Below, piece by piece: positions 36,798 through 46,540 of a stretch of DNA of 64,000 bases. Made by a program: the position numbers and the translations under genes. The notes beneath the pieces were generated by a model. The model was given only the letters and a program-made list of their open reading frames with translations, was not told the DNA's origin and did not search any database. Position 1 is the stretch's first letter; each line of letters begins with the position of its first letter. The stretch is from NCBI GenBank assembly GCA_963667815.1, contig OY764021.1. One strand, given 5' to 3'. Origin of the DNA: Saccharicrinis sp963667815 (lineage in GTDB: Bacteria > Bacteroidota > Bacteroidia > Bacteroidales > Marinilabiliaceae).

Positions 36798-39050
36798 ATG
36801 TCAATTTTAAAGAGCCTGATTAAGAGTTATATTTTTTTATTATTAGTAATATTCATCAGTGGCTGTTGCAATACAAGTACAGAGAATCAAACTGGAGTAT
36901 TTAAAGGATCAAATTATTCATCTTCACTATACAAAGAAAAATTGGATCGCGGTTTTGTTGCCATCAATCAGGGTATGGGTCGTTTTTCTCTAAGTTGGCG
37001 ATATTTACCTGAAGATTCCGTTAATATGACCTTTGATATATTTCGTATTGCTAATAATAAAGAGGTTAAAGTTAATCAGGAGCCTTTACAAAAAAGTACT
37101 TTTTATATCGATTCTGTTTCAGATGTAAATCTGGTTAGTAAATATCTTTTAAAAGATGCTTCCAATCATCAATTACTGGCTAACTATATCATTACAAAAG
37201 ATAATATTAGCAAACCATACTTATCCATTCCTATGCAAGCTATTCCCGGAGATGATCATTGGCGATACAGTCCCAATGATGCATCAATAGGGGATTTGGA
37301 TGGTGATGGCTCTTATGAAATCATCCTGAAAAGAGAAAATAGTGGAAAAGACAACTCACATCGGGGCGTTTGTAATGGCGGACCAATAATTGAAGCCTAT
37401 AAGTTAGATGGAACTTTTTTATGGCGAATTGATTTAGGCATTAATATCAGGCAGGGAGCGCACTATACGCAAATGGTTTTTTATGATTTTGACGAAGATG
37501 GAAAATCAGAACTTGTAGTAAAAACTGCAGAAGGATCTCAATTTGCAGATGGACAAATTATTGGGGATGTTAATCAGGATGGAATTACAGATTATGTAGA
37601 CAGGGATCCGGAATCTCCAACTTATGGAAAAATTATGAAGGGGCCGGAATTCTTTTCTGTAATAGATGGAGAAACCGGCCATGAGTTGGCCAGAGCTGAT
37701 TATATTTCACGAGGCACACCTAATGAATATGGAGATACCAGAGGAAACAGGGTTGACCGTTTTTTAGCTGGGGCCGGATATTTTGATGGGCAGCATCCTA
37801 GTATCTTACTTTGTCGTGGTTATTATGCAAAAACTGTAATGCAGGCATGGGATTATCGAAATGGAAAATTGACACAACGATGGCAATTTAGTACTACTGA
37901 TAATGATGGCGAATATAAAGACTACGAGGCGCAAGGAAATCATAATTTAGCTATTGGAGATGTGGATGGAGATGGTAGGGATGAAATTACCTATGGTGCT
38001 TGTATGATTGATGATGATGGTTCTGGTGCTTACAATACTAAATTAGGTCATGGAGATGCTATGCATTTAACCGATATTGATATTGAACGTCCGGGATTTG
38101 AAGTATGGGATTGTCATGAACATGTGCCAACCCGGGCAGGTTCTGAATTAAGAGATGCATGTACTGGCGATTTAATCTGGGGCATTCCTTCATACGAAGA
38201 TGTGGGAAGAGCTATGGCTGCCGATATCGATCCCAGATTTAAAGGTCTTGAGGTTTGGACTACGCATTCACAAGGCGTTTATACTGCAAAAGGAGAGTTG
38301 ATTAGTCAAAATACACCTTCAATTAACTTTGGGATTTGGTGGGATGGCGATTTAAACCGTGAACTTTTAGATGGTTCAGGTGTATTTCATCGTGAGTTTG
38401 TTGGCGTTACCAAATGGAATGGTGATGGAGTTGAAACATTACCTCTGCCTGATAGTAATGATCTGGCCGCTAATAACTGGACTAAAGGAAACCCTTGTTT
38501 AAGTGCCGATATTATTGGAGACTGGCGTGAAGAAGTAATTGCCAGAACCAAAGACAATAAGGAGATCAGAATTTACATGACTCCATACGAAACGCAGTAT
38601 CGTTTTCATTCTTTAATGACAGATGTTATGTATCGTTGGTCTGTACTAACCCAAAATGTTGCCTATAATCAGCCTCCTCAATTAGGCTATTATTTAGGAT
38701 CAGATTTGGGTACATTCTGGAATAATACCTATCAGTTACAAAGAGGAGCGCATTCCAAATCTGGTACCTCAAAAGAAGGCCATATAAATGATATGAATAC
38801 CAGATATCATGGTGCAAAACGTATTATTAAAGAAGAAATTAAGGTTAAGGCCACAGAGTATACTTTGGATGCCGGCTACAATTATGATCATTATAACTGG
38901 ATGATTAATGGGGTAGAAACTAATGGTGAAAGAAGGTTAAACCTGAAAGCATCAGATTATAAATCAAATGAACCCATAAATATTTCACTACAGGTACAAT
39001 ATAAAGGTGCTGTTTTTTCGGATAGTGTAAAAGTTGAATTTATAAAATAG
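36798..39050 (+). CDS. PL11 rhamnogalacturonan lyase (lipoprotein)
   Basis: 750 aa. Lipoprotein signal (IFISGC). The N-terminal Fn3-like part has FVAINQGMGRFSLSWRYLPED, typical of PL11. An eight-bladed propeller follows with repeated Ca-binding loops (DLDGDGSYE, DFDEDGKSE, DVNQDGITD, DVDGDGRDE), HWRYSPNDAS, GAHYTQM and the CRGYYAKTVMQAWDY segment. It cuts the RG-I backbone by beta-elimination, giving unsaturated ends for GH105. Probably displayed on the surface to make oligosaccharides for SusCD. The C-terminal 60 residues form an extra Ig-like domain. Confidence 0.94.
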   Translation: MSILKSLIKSYIFLLLVIFISGCCNTSTENQTGVFKGSNYSSSLYKEKLDRGFVAINQGMGRFSLSWRYLPEDSVNMTFDIFRIANNKEVKVNQEPLQKSTFYIDSVSDVNLVSKYLLKDASNHQLLANYIITKDNISKPYLSIPMQAIPGDDHWRYSPNDASIGDLDGDGSYEIILKRENSGKDNSHRGVCNGGPIIEAYKLDGTFLWRIDLGINIRQGAHYTQMVFYDFDEDGKSELVVKTAEGSQFADGQIIGDVNQDGITDYVDRDPESPTYGKIMKGPEFFSVIDGETGHELARADYISRGTPNEYGDTRGNRVDRFLAGAGYFDGQHPSILLCRGYYAKTVMQAWDYRNGKLTQRWQFSTTDNDGEYKDYEAQGNHNLAIGDVDGDGRDEITYGACMIDDDGSGAYNTKLGHGDAMHLTDIDIERPGFEVWDCHEHVPTRAGSELRDACTGDLIWGIPSYEDVGRAMAADIDPRFKGLEVWTTHSQGVYTAKGELISQNTPSINFGIWWDGDLNRELLDGSGVFHREFVGVTKWNGDGVETLPLPDSNDLAANNWTKGNPCLSADIIGDWREEVIARTKDNKEIRIYMTPYETQYRFHSLMTDVMYRWSVLTQNVAYNQPPQLGYYLGSDLGTFWNNTYQLQRGAHSKSGTSKEGHINDMNTRYHGAKRIIKEEIKVKATEYTLDAGYNYDHYNWMINGVETNGERRLNLKASDYKSNEPINISLQVQYKGAVFSDSVKVEFIK

Positions 39051-39375
39051 CACTCAGGTAATTAATAGTGCATTACAATTAATTGGTTCCATATACAACA
39101 TCATTTAATCATTGTAATGTTTAATTTATATAAACTTTTGATTCAAAAAGTAACGGATATTTTACGGTTATTTTTTATTGTGTATATGTGATAGAAAATG
39201 AATGTGTTATGTAGTGTCGTGTTTTAGTTGTGTAAGCGTGACTGTTTTAAAATGGCCTATTTTAAGGTCAATTATGCATGTTTTGGCAAAAACGGCAAAA
39301 TATTGTGCACAAAAGTGTTAAAAATAGCATTTTACTGTGCACGAACGGACTGTAAACGGACTTGAATTATACCTG

Positions 39376-39440
39376 CTGCGGACAGGCTGCGGATAGGGTA
39401 CGGGTTTCTGCGGGTGGTCTGCGGATAGGCTGCGGGTGAG
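39376..39440. repeat. Degenerate 11-base tandem repeat (CTGCGGATAGG)
   Basis: Five CTGCGG units and one degenerate unit in tandem: CTGCGGACAGG, CTGCGGATAGG, GTACGGGTTT, CTGCGGGTGGT, CTGCGGATAGG, CTGCGGGTGAG. An inverted TACCCGCAGA follows near 39460. GC-rich in an AT-rich gap. Confidence 0.78.
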
Positions 39441-39654
39441 CATCGGTCTATAGTACCCGCAGAAATGCCGTTGACCATCTGGTAACCATCCGCATCAGTA
39501 TGCTCTTTGTTATATTTGTAGTCCGTTTGTATGATATAGATTGTTACTCTTTAGTATTTTTCATTGATTGTGTATGTAATCGCATGAATGTTAAATTGTT
39601 ATGTTATTTGTAGCACTTTTTTGCTTAAATATATTTTTATATCATTCATAATTC

Positions 39655-39662
39655 TATATTTG
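39655..39662 (+). promoter_or_regulatory. -7 box (TATATTTG) for aguA
   Basis: TATATTTG fits TAnnTTTG and lies 36 bases before the ATG at 39698. Confidence 0.5.
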
Positions 39663-39697
39663 CTTCCATGATTTATTTAGATTTTTAATAAAATAAC

Positions 39698-40714
39698 ATG
39701 GTAAGATTTCCAGCAGAGTGGGAGGAACAAAGCTTTGTTCAGTACACTTTCCCACATAAAAACAGTGATTGGGCATACATGTATGCTGAAGTTGAAAACT
39801 GTTTTGTTAATATCATTAATACCACTGCAGCGTTTGTTCCTGTATTAGTGATTTGTAATTCTGTGGATGAGGTTAAAGCTTTATTTAAAAATAAAACAGC
39901 TTTCCCTATTCATTTTGCACAAGCTGAATCAAATGATACATGGGCAAGAGACCATGGTGCCATTACTGTTTATGAAGATGAAAAGCCTGTATTATTAGAC
40001 TTTGTATTCAATGGTTGGGGGCAAAAATTTGAGGCTGGACTAGATAATAAAATAACCGAAAGACTGGCTCAGACTGTTTTTTCAGACTCAAAAATTAAAA
40101 GTCTTGATTTTGTTTTAGAAGGAGGAAGTGTTGAATCAGATGGCGAAGGAACCTTATTAACAACAACAGAATGTTTGTTGTCTAAATACAGAAATCCGGA
40201 TAAAAGTAAAAGAGCTATCAGCGCATTGTTGAAAAAGCAATTTGGAGTAAGTAAAATTTTATGGTTAGATCATGGTTATTTAGCCGGAGATGATACCGAT
40301 TCTCATATTGATACTTTAGCGCGTATCTGTAATTTAAATACTATAGCCTATGTAAAATGCGACGATGAAACCGATGAGCATTATGCAGCTTTGGTAGATA
40401 TGGAAGAGCAACTTCAAAAATTTACCAATGCAAAAGATGAAGCCTATAATCTGGTTGCATTGCCTTGGCCTGATGCATGTTTTGATGAAGATGGGCAAAG
40501 ACTTCCGGCTACTTATGCTAACTTTTTAATTGTAAATGGAGCTGTATTGGTACCTACTTATGGCGTTACTCAAGATGAAGAAGCAATTAATATAATACAA
40601 TCTATCTTTCCAGATAGAAAGGTTGTAGGCGTAAATTGTCGTCCTTTAATTGAACAACACGGATCTTTGCATTGTATTAGTATACAATATCCAAAGGGCG
40701 TAAAGTTGTGTTAA
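39698..40714 (+). CDS. aguA: Agmatine deiminase
   Basis: 338 aa, cytosolic. PAD-porph fold with family motifs: FPAEWEEQSFVQYTFPH at the start, NDTWARDHG, LEGGSVESDGEG, LDHGYLAGDDTDSHIDTLARI, and the nucleophile Cys326 in GSLHCISIQ. It converts agmatine to N-carbamoylputrescine and ammonia. aguB is two genes downstream and completes the route to putrescine. Its own -7 box lies 36 bases upstream. Confidence 0.93.
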   Translation: MVRFPAEWEEQSFVQYTFPHKNSDWAYMYAEVENCFVNIINTTAAFVPVLVICNSVDEVKALFKNKTAFPIHFAQAESNDTWARDHGAITVYEDEKPVLLDFVFNGWGQKFEAGLDNKITERLAQTVFSDSKIKSLDFVLEGGSVESDGEGTLLTTTECLLSKYRNPDKSKRAISALLKKQFGVSKILWLDHGYLAGDDTDSHIDTLARICNLNTIAYVKCDDETDEHYAALVDMEEQLQKFTNAKDEAYNLVALPWPDACFDEDGQRLPATYANFLIVNGAVLVPTYGVTQDEEAINIIQSIFPDRKVVGVNCRPLIEQHGSLHCISIQYPKGVKLC

Positions 40715-40797
40715 ATTACCAATAATTAATAGTAATATTTTTCTGTTCACATAAAGCTCAAGCAGTAATAATTATTATTGCTTGAGTATATTTCCTC

Positions 40798-40828
40798 TTG
40801 TTACTTTTTTGCAAAAAATCTATCTTTG
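40798..40828 (+). promoter_or_regulatory. Complete Bacteroidota promoter (TTG-N20-TATCTTTG)
   Basis: TTG at 40798-40800, 20-base spacer, TATCTTTG at 40821-40828. It matches the phylum's -33/-7 consensus closely. Transcription would start near 40834, giving a leader of about 125 bases before the PNPOx-like gene. Confidence 0.75.
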
Positions 40829-40958
40829 ATCGTCAACAAAAAGTTGATACTCTGCAAATACATTTTACCACCAGTAAAGTTCAGACTTATAGTTTTATAC
40901 GTCTGTTTTTAGTTATATCCGATAATTACAAATTCAAAATAAACTAAATTATATAACA

Positions 40959-41426
40959 ATGGAAGGTAGAATGAAAGAGCACCAGCTCACTAAAGAACAA
41001 ATAGATACTTTATTGGCAGAAGCAAAGGTAGGACATTTAGGAACTCAAAATGCAGATGGATTCCCATATGTATTACCTGTTCATTTTGCATATACTACGG
41101 ATTGTATTTATATACATGGATTAAATCAGGGACAAAAACTGACCAATATTAAAAACAATAATAAAATTTGTTTTGAAACAGCTGATATGGAGGGGTTAAT
41201 TTTAGATGATAAAGCTTGTGATGTGAATACAAAATATAAAAGTGTCGTTATTTTTGGAACAGCTGCCTTAGTTGAAAGTAAAGAAGAAAAAATAGAAGCT
41301 TTAAATAAAATTGTAGGTAAATATACACCTCATCTTTCAGGACAGGTGTACCCAGATAATATGTTAAAAGGTACGGGTGTAATAAAAATTTCAATTAAAA
41401 CTATTACAGGTAAATATTATTCGTAG
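40959..41426 (+). CDS. Pyridoxamine 5'-phosphate oxidase-family (Nim-like) flavoprotein
   Basis: 155 aa split-barrel FMN-binding protein: EGRMKEHQLTKEQIDTLL, then VGHLGTQNADGFPYVLPVHFAY and IYIHGLNQGQKLTNI, with CFETADMEG. This is the Nim/PNPOx-like group, which includes nitroimidazole reductases of Bacteroidota; other members are heme- or F420/FMN-binding. The natural substrate is unknown. It stands between aguA and aguB with its own promoter and terminator, so it is not in an operon with them. Confidence 0.85.
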   Translation: MEGRMKEHQLTKEQIDTLLAEAKVGHLGTQNADGFPYVLPVHFAYTTDCIYIHGLNQGQKLTNIKNNNKICFETADMEGLILDDKACDVNTKYKSVVIFGTAALVESKEEKIEALNKIVGKYTPHLSGQVYPDNMLKGTGVIKISIKTITGKYYS

Positions 41427-41457
41427 TCAATTCTGATAAGGTATAGAAATCTATAAG

Positions 41458-41510
41458 AAAAAGGCTTAAAAAATCAGTTGTTATCTGACTTTTTAGGCCT
41501 TTTTTTTAAT
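41458..41510 (+). terminator. Intrinsic terminator after the Nim-like gene
   Basis: Long imperfect stem: AAGGCTTAAAAAATCAG pairs with CTGACTTTTTAGGCCTT, followed by a run of T. Confidence 0.85.
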
Positions 41511-41648
41511 CTATATTGAGTTATATGAATAGGAAAAATATTTTCATTAATTTAAATTTTTGCGAATAAGAAGTAATAATCATTGGAAAAAATATGTTTA
41601 TTTGCGATGTTTTATAGTAACTTATTGTTTTAGGTTAATTTTCACAAA

Positions 41649-42533
41649 ATGAGTAAAATAAAGGTGGGAGTAGTACAGCAGACTTGCTCCAACAATAAGC
41701 AAAATAATATAGATAAAAGCATTGAAGGTATTAGAAAATGCGTTCAGGATGGGGCTGAATTAGTAGTGCTTCAGGAATTACACACCGGCATTTATTTTTG
41801 CCAGGCAGAGGAAGTTGATATGTTTGAATGGGCAGAACCATTACCAGGTCCATCATACGATCAGTTTGCAGCCATTGCAAAAGAACTGAATATTGTTTTG
41901 GTAACCTCTTTATTCGAAAAAAGAGCTCCTGGTTTATATCATAATACATCAGTTGTTTTTGAAAAAGATGGATCAGAGGCTGGGCGTTATCGTAAAATGC
42001 ATATTCCTGATGATCCTGCTTATTACGAAAAGTTTTATTTTACTCCGGGAGATATCGGTTTTCATCCTATTCAAACCTCAGTGGGTAAATTAGGTGTATT
42101 GGTATGCTGGGATCAATGGTATCCGGAAGCTGCTCGTTTAATGGCGATGGCAGGCGCTGAAATGCTGATTTATCCAACGGCTATTGGCTATGAGAGTACT
42201 GATACCACTGAAGAGAAAGCACGTCAGCGGGATGCATGGATGATTTCGCAAAGAGCCCACGCTGTAGCAAACGGATTACCTGTTATTGCAGTCAACAGAG
42301 TGGGAATAGAACCAGATTGGACAGGTGTTACAAATGGTATTGAGTTTTGGGGAACCAGTTTTGTGGCAGGTCCTCAGGGTGAAATTCTATGGCAGGCCAA
42401 TCAAAAAGACGAGTTACATCAGGTTATTGAAATAGATAAAAATAGAACAGAAGATGTACGTCGAATATGGCCATTTTTCAGAGATAGAAGAATTGATGCC
42501 TATGGAGATATAACTAAAAGGTATAGAGATTAA
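41649..42533 (+). CDS. aguB: N-carbamoylputrescine amidase
   Basis: 294 aa nitrilase-superfamily enzyme with the Glu-Lys-Cys triad: Glu43 (LQELHTG), Lys116 (YRKMHIPDD), Cys153 (LVCWDQWYPE). The motif PDDPAYYEKFYFTPGD is typical of AguB. It hydrolyses N-carbamoylputrescine to putrescine, ammonia and CO2, so with aguA it makes polyamines from agmatine. Cytosolic. It is followed directly by a strong terminator. Confidence 0.93.
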   Translation: MSKIKVGVVQQTCSNNKQNNIDKSIEGIRKCVQDGAELVVLQELHTGIYFCQAEEVDMFEWAEPLPGPSYDQFAAIAKELNIVLVTSLFEKRAPGLYHNTSVVFEKDGSEAGRYRKMHIPDDPAYYEKFYFTPGDIGFHPIQTSVGKLGVLVCWDQWYPEAARLMAMAGAEMLIYPTAIGYESTDTTEEKARQRDAWMISQRAHAVANGLPVIAVNRVGIEPDWTGVTNGIEFWGTSFVAGPQGEILWQANQKDELHQVIEIDKNRTEDVRRIWPFFRDRRIDAYGDITKRYRD

Positions 42534-42567
42534 TTAGACAATATTAAATATTGATACTGTATTAAGG

Positions 42568-42597
42568 GGTGTTATTTTTATAATAACACCTTTTTTG
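42568..42597 (+). terminator. Intrinsic terminator after aguB
   Basis: Perfect arms GGTGTTATT (42568-42576) and AATAACACC (42582-42590), 5-base loop, then TTTTTTG. Confidence 0.9.
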
Positions 42598-42730
42598 TTT
42601 TGTGGTGTTTAATTAATAGGAGGATAGGTAAAAAAGTAAATTCTTTTAAAAGCCCAAAAACAATTAAACATTTTTAGGTAGATAATGCTTTTATATTGAA
42701 ACGGACTTAAACTTATATAAATACCTAATT

Positions 42731-43771
42731 ATGTCAGCAATAGATAAAACTAAACCAGTATTGGTTACCGGGGCTTCAGGATATATTGCCGGAGTTTTGG
42801 TGAAAAGATTACTATCAGAAGGAATTACAGTACATGCAACTGTTCGCAATATTAGCGACGTTAAAAAAACGTATTACTTAGAAGAAATTTCAAAGAGATT
42901 ACCTGGGGAATTAAAGTTATTTGAGGCTGATTTACTTGACCGTGGATCATTTGATAGCGCCATGGAAGGTTGTGAATTAGTTTATCATACAGCTTCACCA
43001 TTTAAGCTTCAGGTTGTTGATCCTCAAAAGGACCTGGTAGAGCCAGCCTTAATAGGAACTGCAAATATTTTAGAGTCAGTGAATAATTGTAGTACTGTTA
43101 AAAAAGTTGTTTTAACCAGCAGTGTAGCTGCTATTTATGGTGATAATGCTGATATCAGGAATTGTTCAAAAGGGATGCTTACTGAGGAAGATTGGAATTC
43201 AACTTCTTCACTCAATCACCAACCTTATTCCTACTCTAAAACTGTTGCAGAAAAAGAAGCATGGACTATTCACAATGCTCAAAACAGGTGGAAATTAGTT
43301 GTCATTAATCCTTCATTTGTAATTGGGCCAGGCTTGTCTGTTGTTACTTCTTCCGAAAGTCATAATGTTTTTCGAAAAATTTTTAATGGCGATTTTAAAA
43401 TCGGTGTTCCTGATTTTAGAATTGGGATGGTGGATGTAAGGGATGTAGCAGAGGCTCATTATTTGGCTGGTTATAAACCAGATTCCGAAGGTAGATATAT
43501 TGTTTCAGCAGAGAATTCAAGCATGTGGCAGGTGTCTTCAATTTTAAAAGAAAAATATAAAAACGGATTTCAATTTCCGAAACAGATTATACCTAAAACT
43601 ATAACCTGGCTTTTGGCACCTTTAGTGGGGTATAAACGTAAGATGATTTCACGAAATATTGGTTATCCTTTTATTGCAGATACATCAAAAAGTGTTTATC
43701 ATTTAGGATTAAAGTACAGGCCTCTGAAAGAAACGATTATTGAATTTTTTGAACAACTTAAAACAGCTTGA
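42731..43771 (+). CDS. Extended SDR, dihydroflavonol-4-reductase-like
   Basis: 346 aa. Rossmann start LVTGASGYIAGVLVKRLL, then VHATVRN, FEADLLDRGSFDSAM, VYHTASPF, VVLTSSVAAIYG and the YSYSK active site (Tyr-x3-Lys), with INPSFVIGPG. These are features of the DFR/cinnamoyl-CoA reductase-like group of NADPH reductases acting on aldehydes or ketones. The bacterial substrate is unknown. It stands alone, convergent with the histidine kinase gene 46 bases away. Confidence 0.85.
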   Translation: MSAIDKTKPVLVTGASGYIAGVLVKRLLSEGITVHATVRNISDVKKTYYLEEISKRLPGELKLFEADLLDRGSFDSAMEGCELVYHTASPFKLQVVDPQKDLVEPALIGTANILESVNNCSTVKKVVLTSSVAAIYGDNADIRNCSKGMLTEEDWNSTSSLNHQPYSYSKTVAEKEAWTIHNAQNRWKLVVINPSFVIGPGLSVVTSSESHNVFRKIFNGDFKIGVPDFRIGMVDVRDVAEAHYLAGYKPDSEGRYIVSAENSSMWQVSSILKEKYKNGFQFPKQIIPKTITWLLAPLVGYKRKMISRNIGYPFIADTSKSVYHLGLKYRPLKETIIEFFEQLKTA

Positions 43772-43817
43772 ATTAAAACAGTTAATTATAAAAGTGGGCA
43801 TAATTAAATAGATGGTA

Positions 43818-46280
43818 TTAATTTAAAGGTAGTTGTATTTTAAATATGCTACCTTTTCCCAACACACTTTCAACATCTATACTGCCGTTATGTTTTTTTA
43901 TAAACTCATTAGCCAATAATAACCCTAATCCGGTTCCAGATTCATTATTGGTTCCTTTAGTCGATATTTTTTCTTCTATTTTAAATAGTTTATCTATAAT
44001 TTCCTCCGACATGCCAACACCGTTGTCTTTAACTACAAATACAATATTGGCATCATTCTGAATTGCATTAACTTCTATTCTGCCATCTTCAGGTGTAAAT
44101 TTAATGGCGTTATTTATTAAGTTTCTTAAAACAGTATTGAGCATATTTTCATCTGCATAAACACTTAACTCTTTATCCACATCAAAAATAATACTGATAT
44201 TTTTAGCCGAAGCAACAACCTCTAACTGCCGTATAGTTTTGAATATTATTTTTTTAACATTAATATTTTGGGGTTTATATATAGTTTTTCCGGTTTGAGC
44301 TTGCGACCAGGTTAAAAGATTCTCTAAAAGACCATACGTATTTTTAGCTGAATTATCTATTACCTTAACATATTTCTTTATTTCCTCGGGAGTGTATAAA
44401 TTAAAGTTGTCTAATAGTGTGCTTGTAAATCCTAATATGGCATTAAAAGGACTTTTTAAATCATGGGCAACAATTCTAAAAAACTTGTCTTTAGTAGCAT
44501 TGAGCTCTTTAAGTAACATGGCATCTTCTTCCACTTTTAACTTTGCCTTTCTAAGATGTTTTTCAGTATTTCTAAGTTCTGTAAGATCTATTCCAAAAGC
44601 CCAATTTTGTATTCCAGAACTTATATATCCCCATTTAATGCGTTTTTTAGATCCGTTTTTACAAGTAACTTCAACTTCTATAGGATTAATTTTTGAGTTG
44701 TTTTCGTTGGCTCGTTTTACTCTTTCATTCCACTCATTACTAATTTTATCAGAGGTGTTTTTATCTGGTATTGCGATTGACCACCATTCAGGTATAGTGC
44801 TAATATCGTCAATGGTATAACCAAATAGTTTCATAAATACAGGATTGATATAATCAATTTTCTGTGTTGTACCGGTAGACATAATAATAGCTATTGGAGA
44901 CATGTCTACAATAGTTCTGAGTTTGTTTTCAAGTAATTGGTGGTTTTGAATTGAATTGGATAGATCAATATTTAATCTTTCAATTTTATCTTTATATAAT
45001 TTTCGTTCTGTAATATCATGCACTATTGAAATGAGCTTTACATTATTATCAAATTTAATGGGTGATGAATAAACCTCAACATCTCTTATTTCTCCACTAG
45101 CTAATTTATGTTTAAAATTAAAATAGGCTTTATTGTTTATGATTACAGTATTTAATTCATTTTTTACTTTTTCTCTGGGTAAAACATTTAAATCATAAAT
45201 TTTTAGATTTGAAAACTCATCTTTTGTATAGCCATAAAATTCTAGAGCTGCAGTGTTAGCATCTTCTATTTGATAGGTTTGGGGATTAATGATGATCATA
45301 ATAGATCTGTTATCTTCATAAATGGTTTTAAAACGTTTTTCACTTTCCTCTTTTTGTTTGTTTAATTCTAATAATTGGTCAACTGTTTGGTTCAGTTTTG
45401 CTGTTTTTTGAGCTGCTAGTGTTTCAAAATATTCACTTTTTTGAAGATTTATCAATTGCTTTTTACGATGAAAGATATATAAGATTAAAACTAAGCTAGT
45501 TAACAATAGTAATGTAATAATAGATTGATTCTTATAAAATATATTTAAATCGTGAAATAATCGTTCCTGAGAAATACTAAATTCAAAATTGGCATCCAGA
45601 AATTCAGATTTAATATTACAAATGGCACTATCCCTGGAATAAAATACTTGGTTATCCTTAATGGATGCATTCATTGGTAAAATATTAAATTTAATTTCCT
45701 GATTAGTAATTTTGTTTAATACCGAATTTGTATTAAAACAAATAACATCCTGGCCAATTATTCTATCGTCATCCAAAATAGGTGATGATACATAGGTAAC
45801 GAGTGTTGTATCGTAAATAAAAGCCTGGGCATATGTTGCTTTTTTGTTTGTTTTGGCAATAATAGAATCTATATTCTGATTACAATTACCTTGCTCAACA
45901 AGAATATCTGATTGAATATATCTTCGAGCCCAAATAATATTTTCTAACGCTGTTATGCCATCTTTATATTTGGGAAGCGTAAACGTTTTTAATTCCTCAT
46001 AGGAAATTTCACCATTCTGATATTCTATAATCTTGTTTCGTATGGTAGATCTGCTACTAATACTTTTTACACCTTGAATGTTTTTTGAAAGCGTATTATC
46101 TAATAGTAATGCTTTCATTTTCATATCACTGGCAAACTGGTGTTCTATTTGAGTTTTTATGACAGATTGATATTGCTTAAAAACAAAATTGTAGTAGAGA
46201 AAAAAGATAAATATGATGATGATAGAATATATAATGTTTGAATAGTATTTTTTTATCCAAGTACTTATTTTATCGTTCAT
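43818..46280 (-). CDS. Membrane PAS-domain sensor histidine kinase
   Basis: 820 aa. Transmembrane segments at about 12-33 and 253-271 enclose a periplasmic sensor region. Next come a coiled coil (about 280-312), PAS domain 1 (about 313-425), PAS domain 2 (about 450-570), HisKA with phospho-acceptor His606 in FRIVAHDLKSPFNAILG, and HATPase_c (N-box NLINNAIKFTPED, G1 DNGVGM, G2 GTGLGLLLANEF). No receiver or AraC domain is fused, so it is not an HTCS-type PUL regulator. The partner response regulator is not adjacent (orphan kinase). Signal unknown. Confidence 0.92.
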   Translation of the reverse strand: MNDKISTWIKKYYSNIIYSIIIIFIFFLYYNFVFKQYQSVIKTQIEHQFASDMKMKALLLDNTLSKNIQGVKSISSRSTIRNKIIEYQNGEISYEELKTFTLPKYKDGITALENIIWARRYIQSDILVEQGNCNQNIDSIIAKTNKKATYAQAFIYDTTLVTYVSSPILDDDRIIGQDVICFNTNSVLNKITNQEIKFNILPMNASIKDNQVFYSRDSAICNIKSEFLDANFEFSISQERLFHDLNIFYKNQSIITLLLLTSLVLILYIFHRKKQLINLQKSEYFETLAAQKTAKLNQTVDQLLELNKQKEESEKRFKTIYEDNRSIMIIINPQTYQIEDANTAALEFYGYTKDEFSNLKIYDLNVLPREKVKNELNTVIINNKAYFNFKHKLASGEIRDVEVYSSPIKFDNNVKLISIVHDITERKLYKDKIERLNIDLSNSIQNHQLLENKLRTIVDMSPIAIIMSTGTTQKIDYINPVFMKLFGYTIDDISTIPEWWSIAIPDKNTSDKISNEWNERVKRANENNSKINPIEVEVTCKNGSKKRIKWGYISSGIQNWAFGIDLTELRNTEKHLRKAKLKVEEDAMLLKELNATKDKFFRIVAHDLKSPFNAILGFTSTLLDNFNLYTPEEIKKYVKVIDNSAKNTYGLLENLLTWSQAQTGKTIYKPQNINVKKIIFKTIRQLEVVASAKNISIIFDVDKELSVYADENMLNTVLRNLINNAIKFTPEDGRIEVNAIQNDANIVFVVKDNGVGMSEEIIDKLFKIEEKISTKGTNNESGTGLGLLLANEFIKKHNGSIDVESVLGKGSIFKIQLPLN

Positions 46281-46482
46281 AATCAGATTAGATTAAAGTT
46301 AAACTAAACTCAATAATATTTTATGAAATATTAGATCAACCGCGTAATGTTTGATTGCTAGAATTTAAGCATTTTTTTTCAAACACCAATAATATTATAA
46401 TTAAGTATTTTAGAGTCGCAATTAGTCTCCGTATAAATGAAAAACAGATCTTTACTTAATAACACTACTGATCTTCTTCATA

Positions 46483-46511
46483 TTGCTATTGTCATATTGT
46501 CCTTATATTTG
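46483..46511 (+). promoter_or_regulatory. Promoter (TTG-N18-TATATTTG) for the symporter gene
   Basis: TTG at 46483-46485 and TATATTTG at 46504-46511, spacer 18, slightly short. The ATG is 30 bases downstream of the -7 box. Confidence 0.6.
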
Positions 46512-46540
46512 CATCTGAAAATAAATCAAAACAAGTTTCG

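Larger units (their letters stand above)
39051..39697. other. Gene-free stretch of about 650 bases
   Basis: Holds the 11-base CTGCGG repeat block and, at its end, the aguA-side -7 box. No RNA gene or ORF is supported. Confidence 0.7.

Noticed and set aside
43818..46280. Histidine kinase as the PUL's HTCS regulator
   Set aside because: It lacks the periplasmic propeller, receiver and AraC parts of an HTCS and is separated from the PUL by four housekeeping genes.
46313..46331. AATATTT-TATG-AAATATT palindrome before the kinase gene
   Set aside because: All A/T, expected by chance at this base composition; not enough to call an operator.
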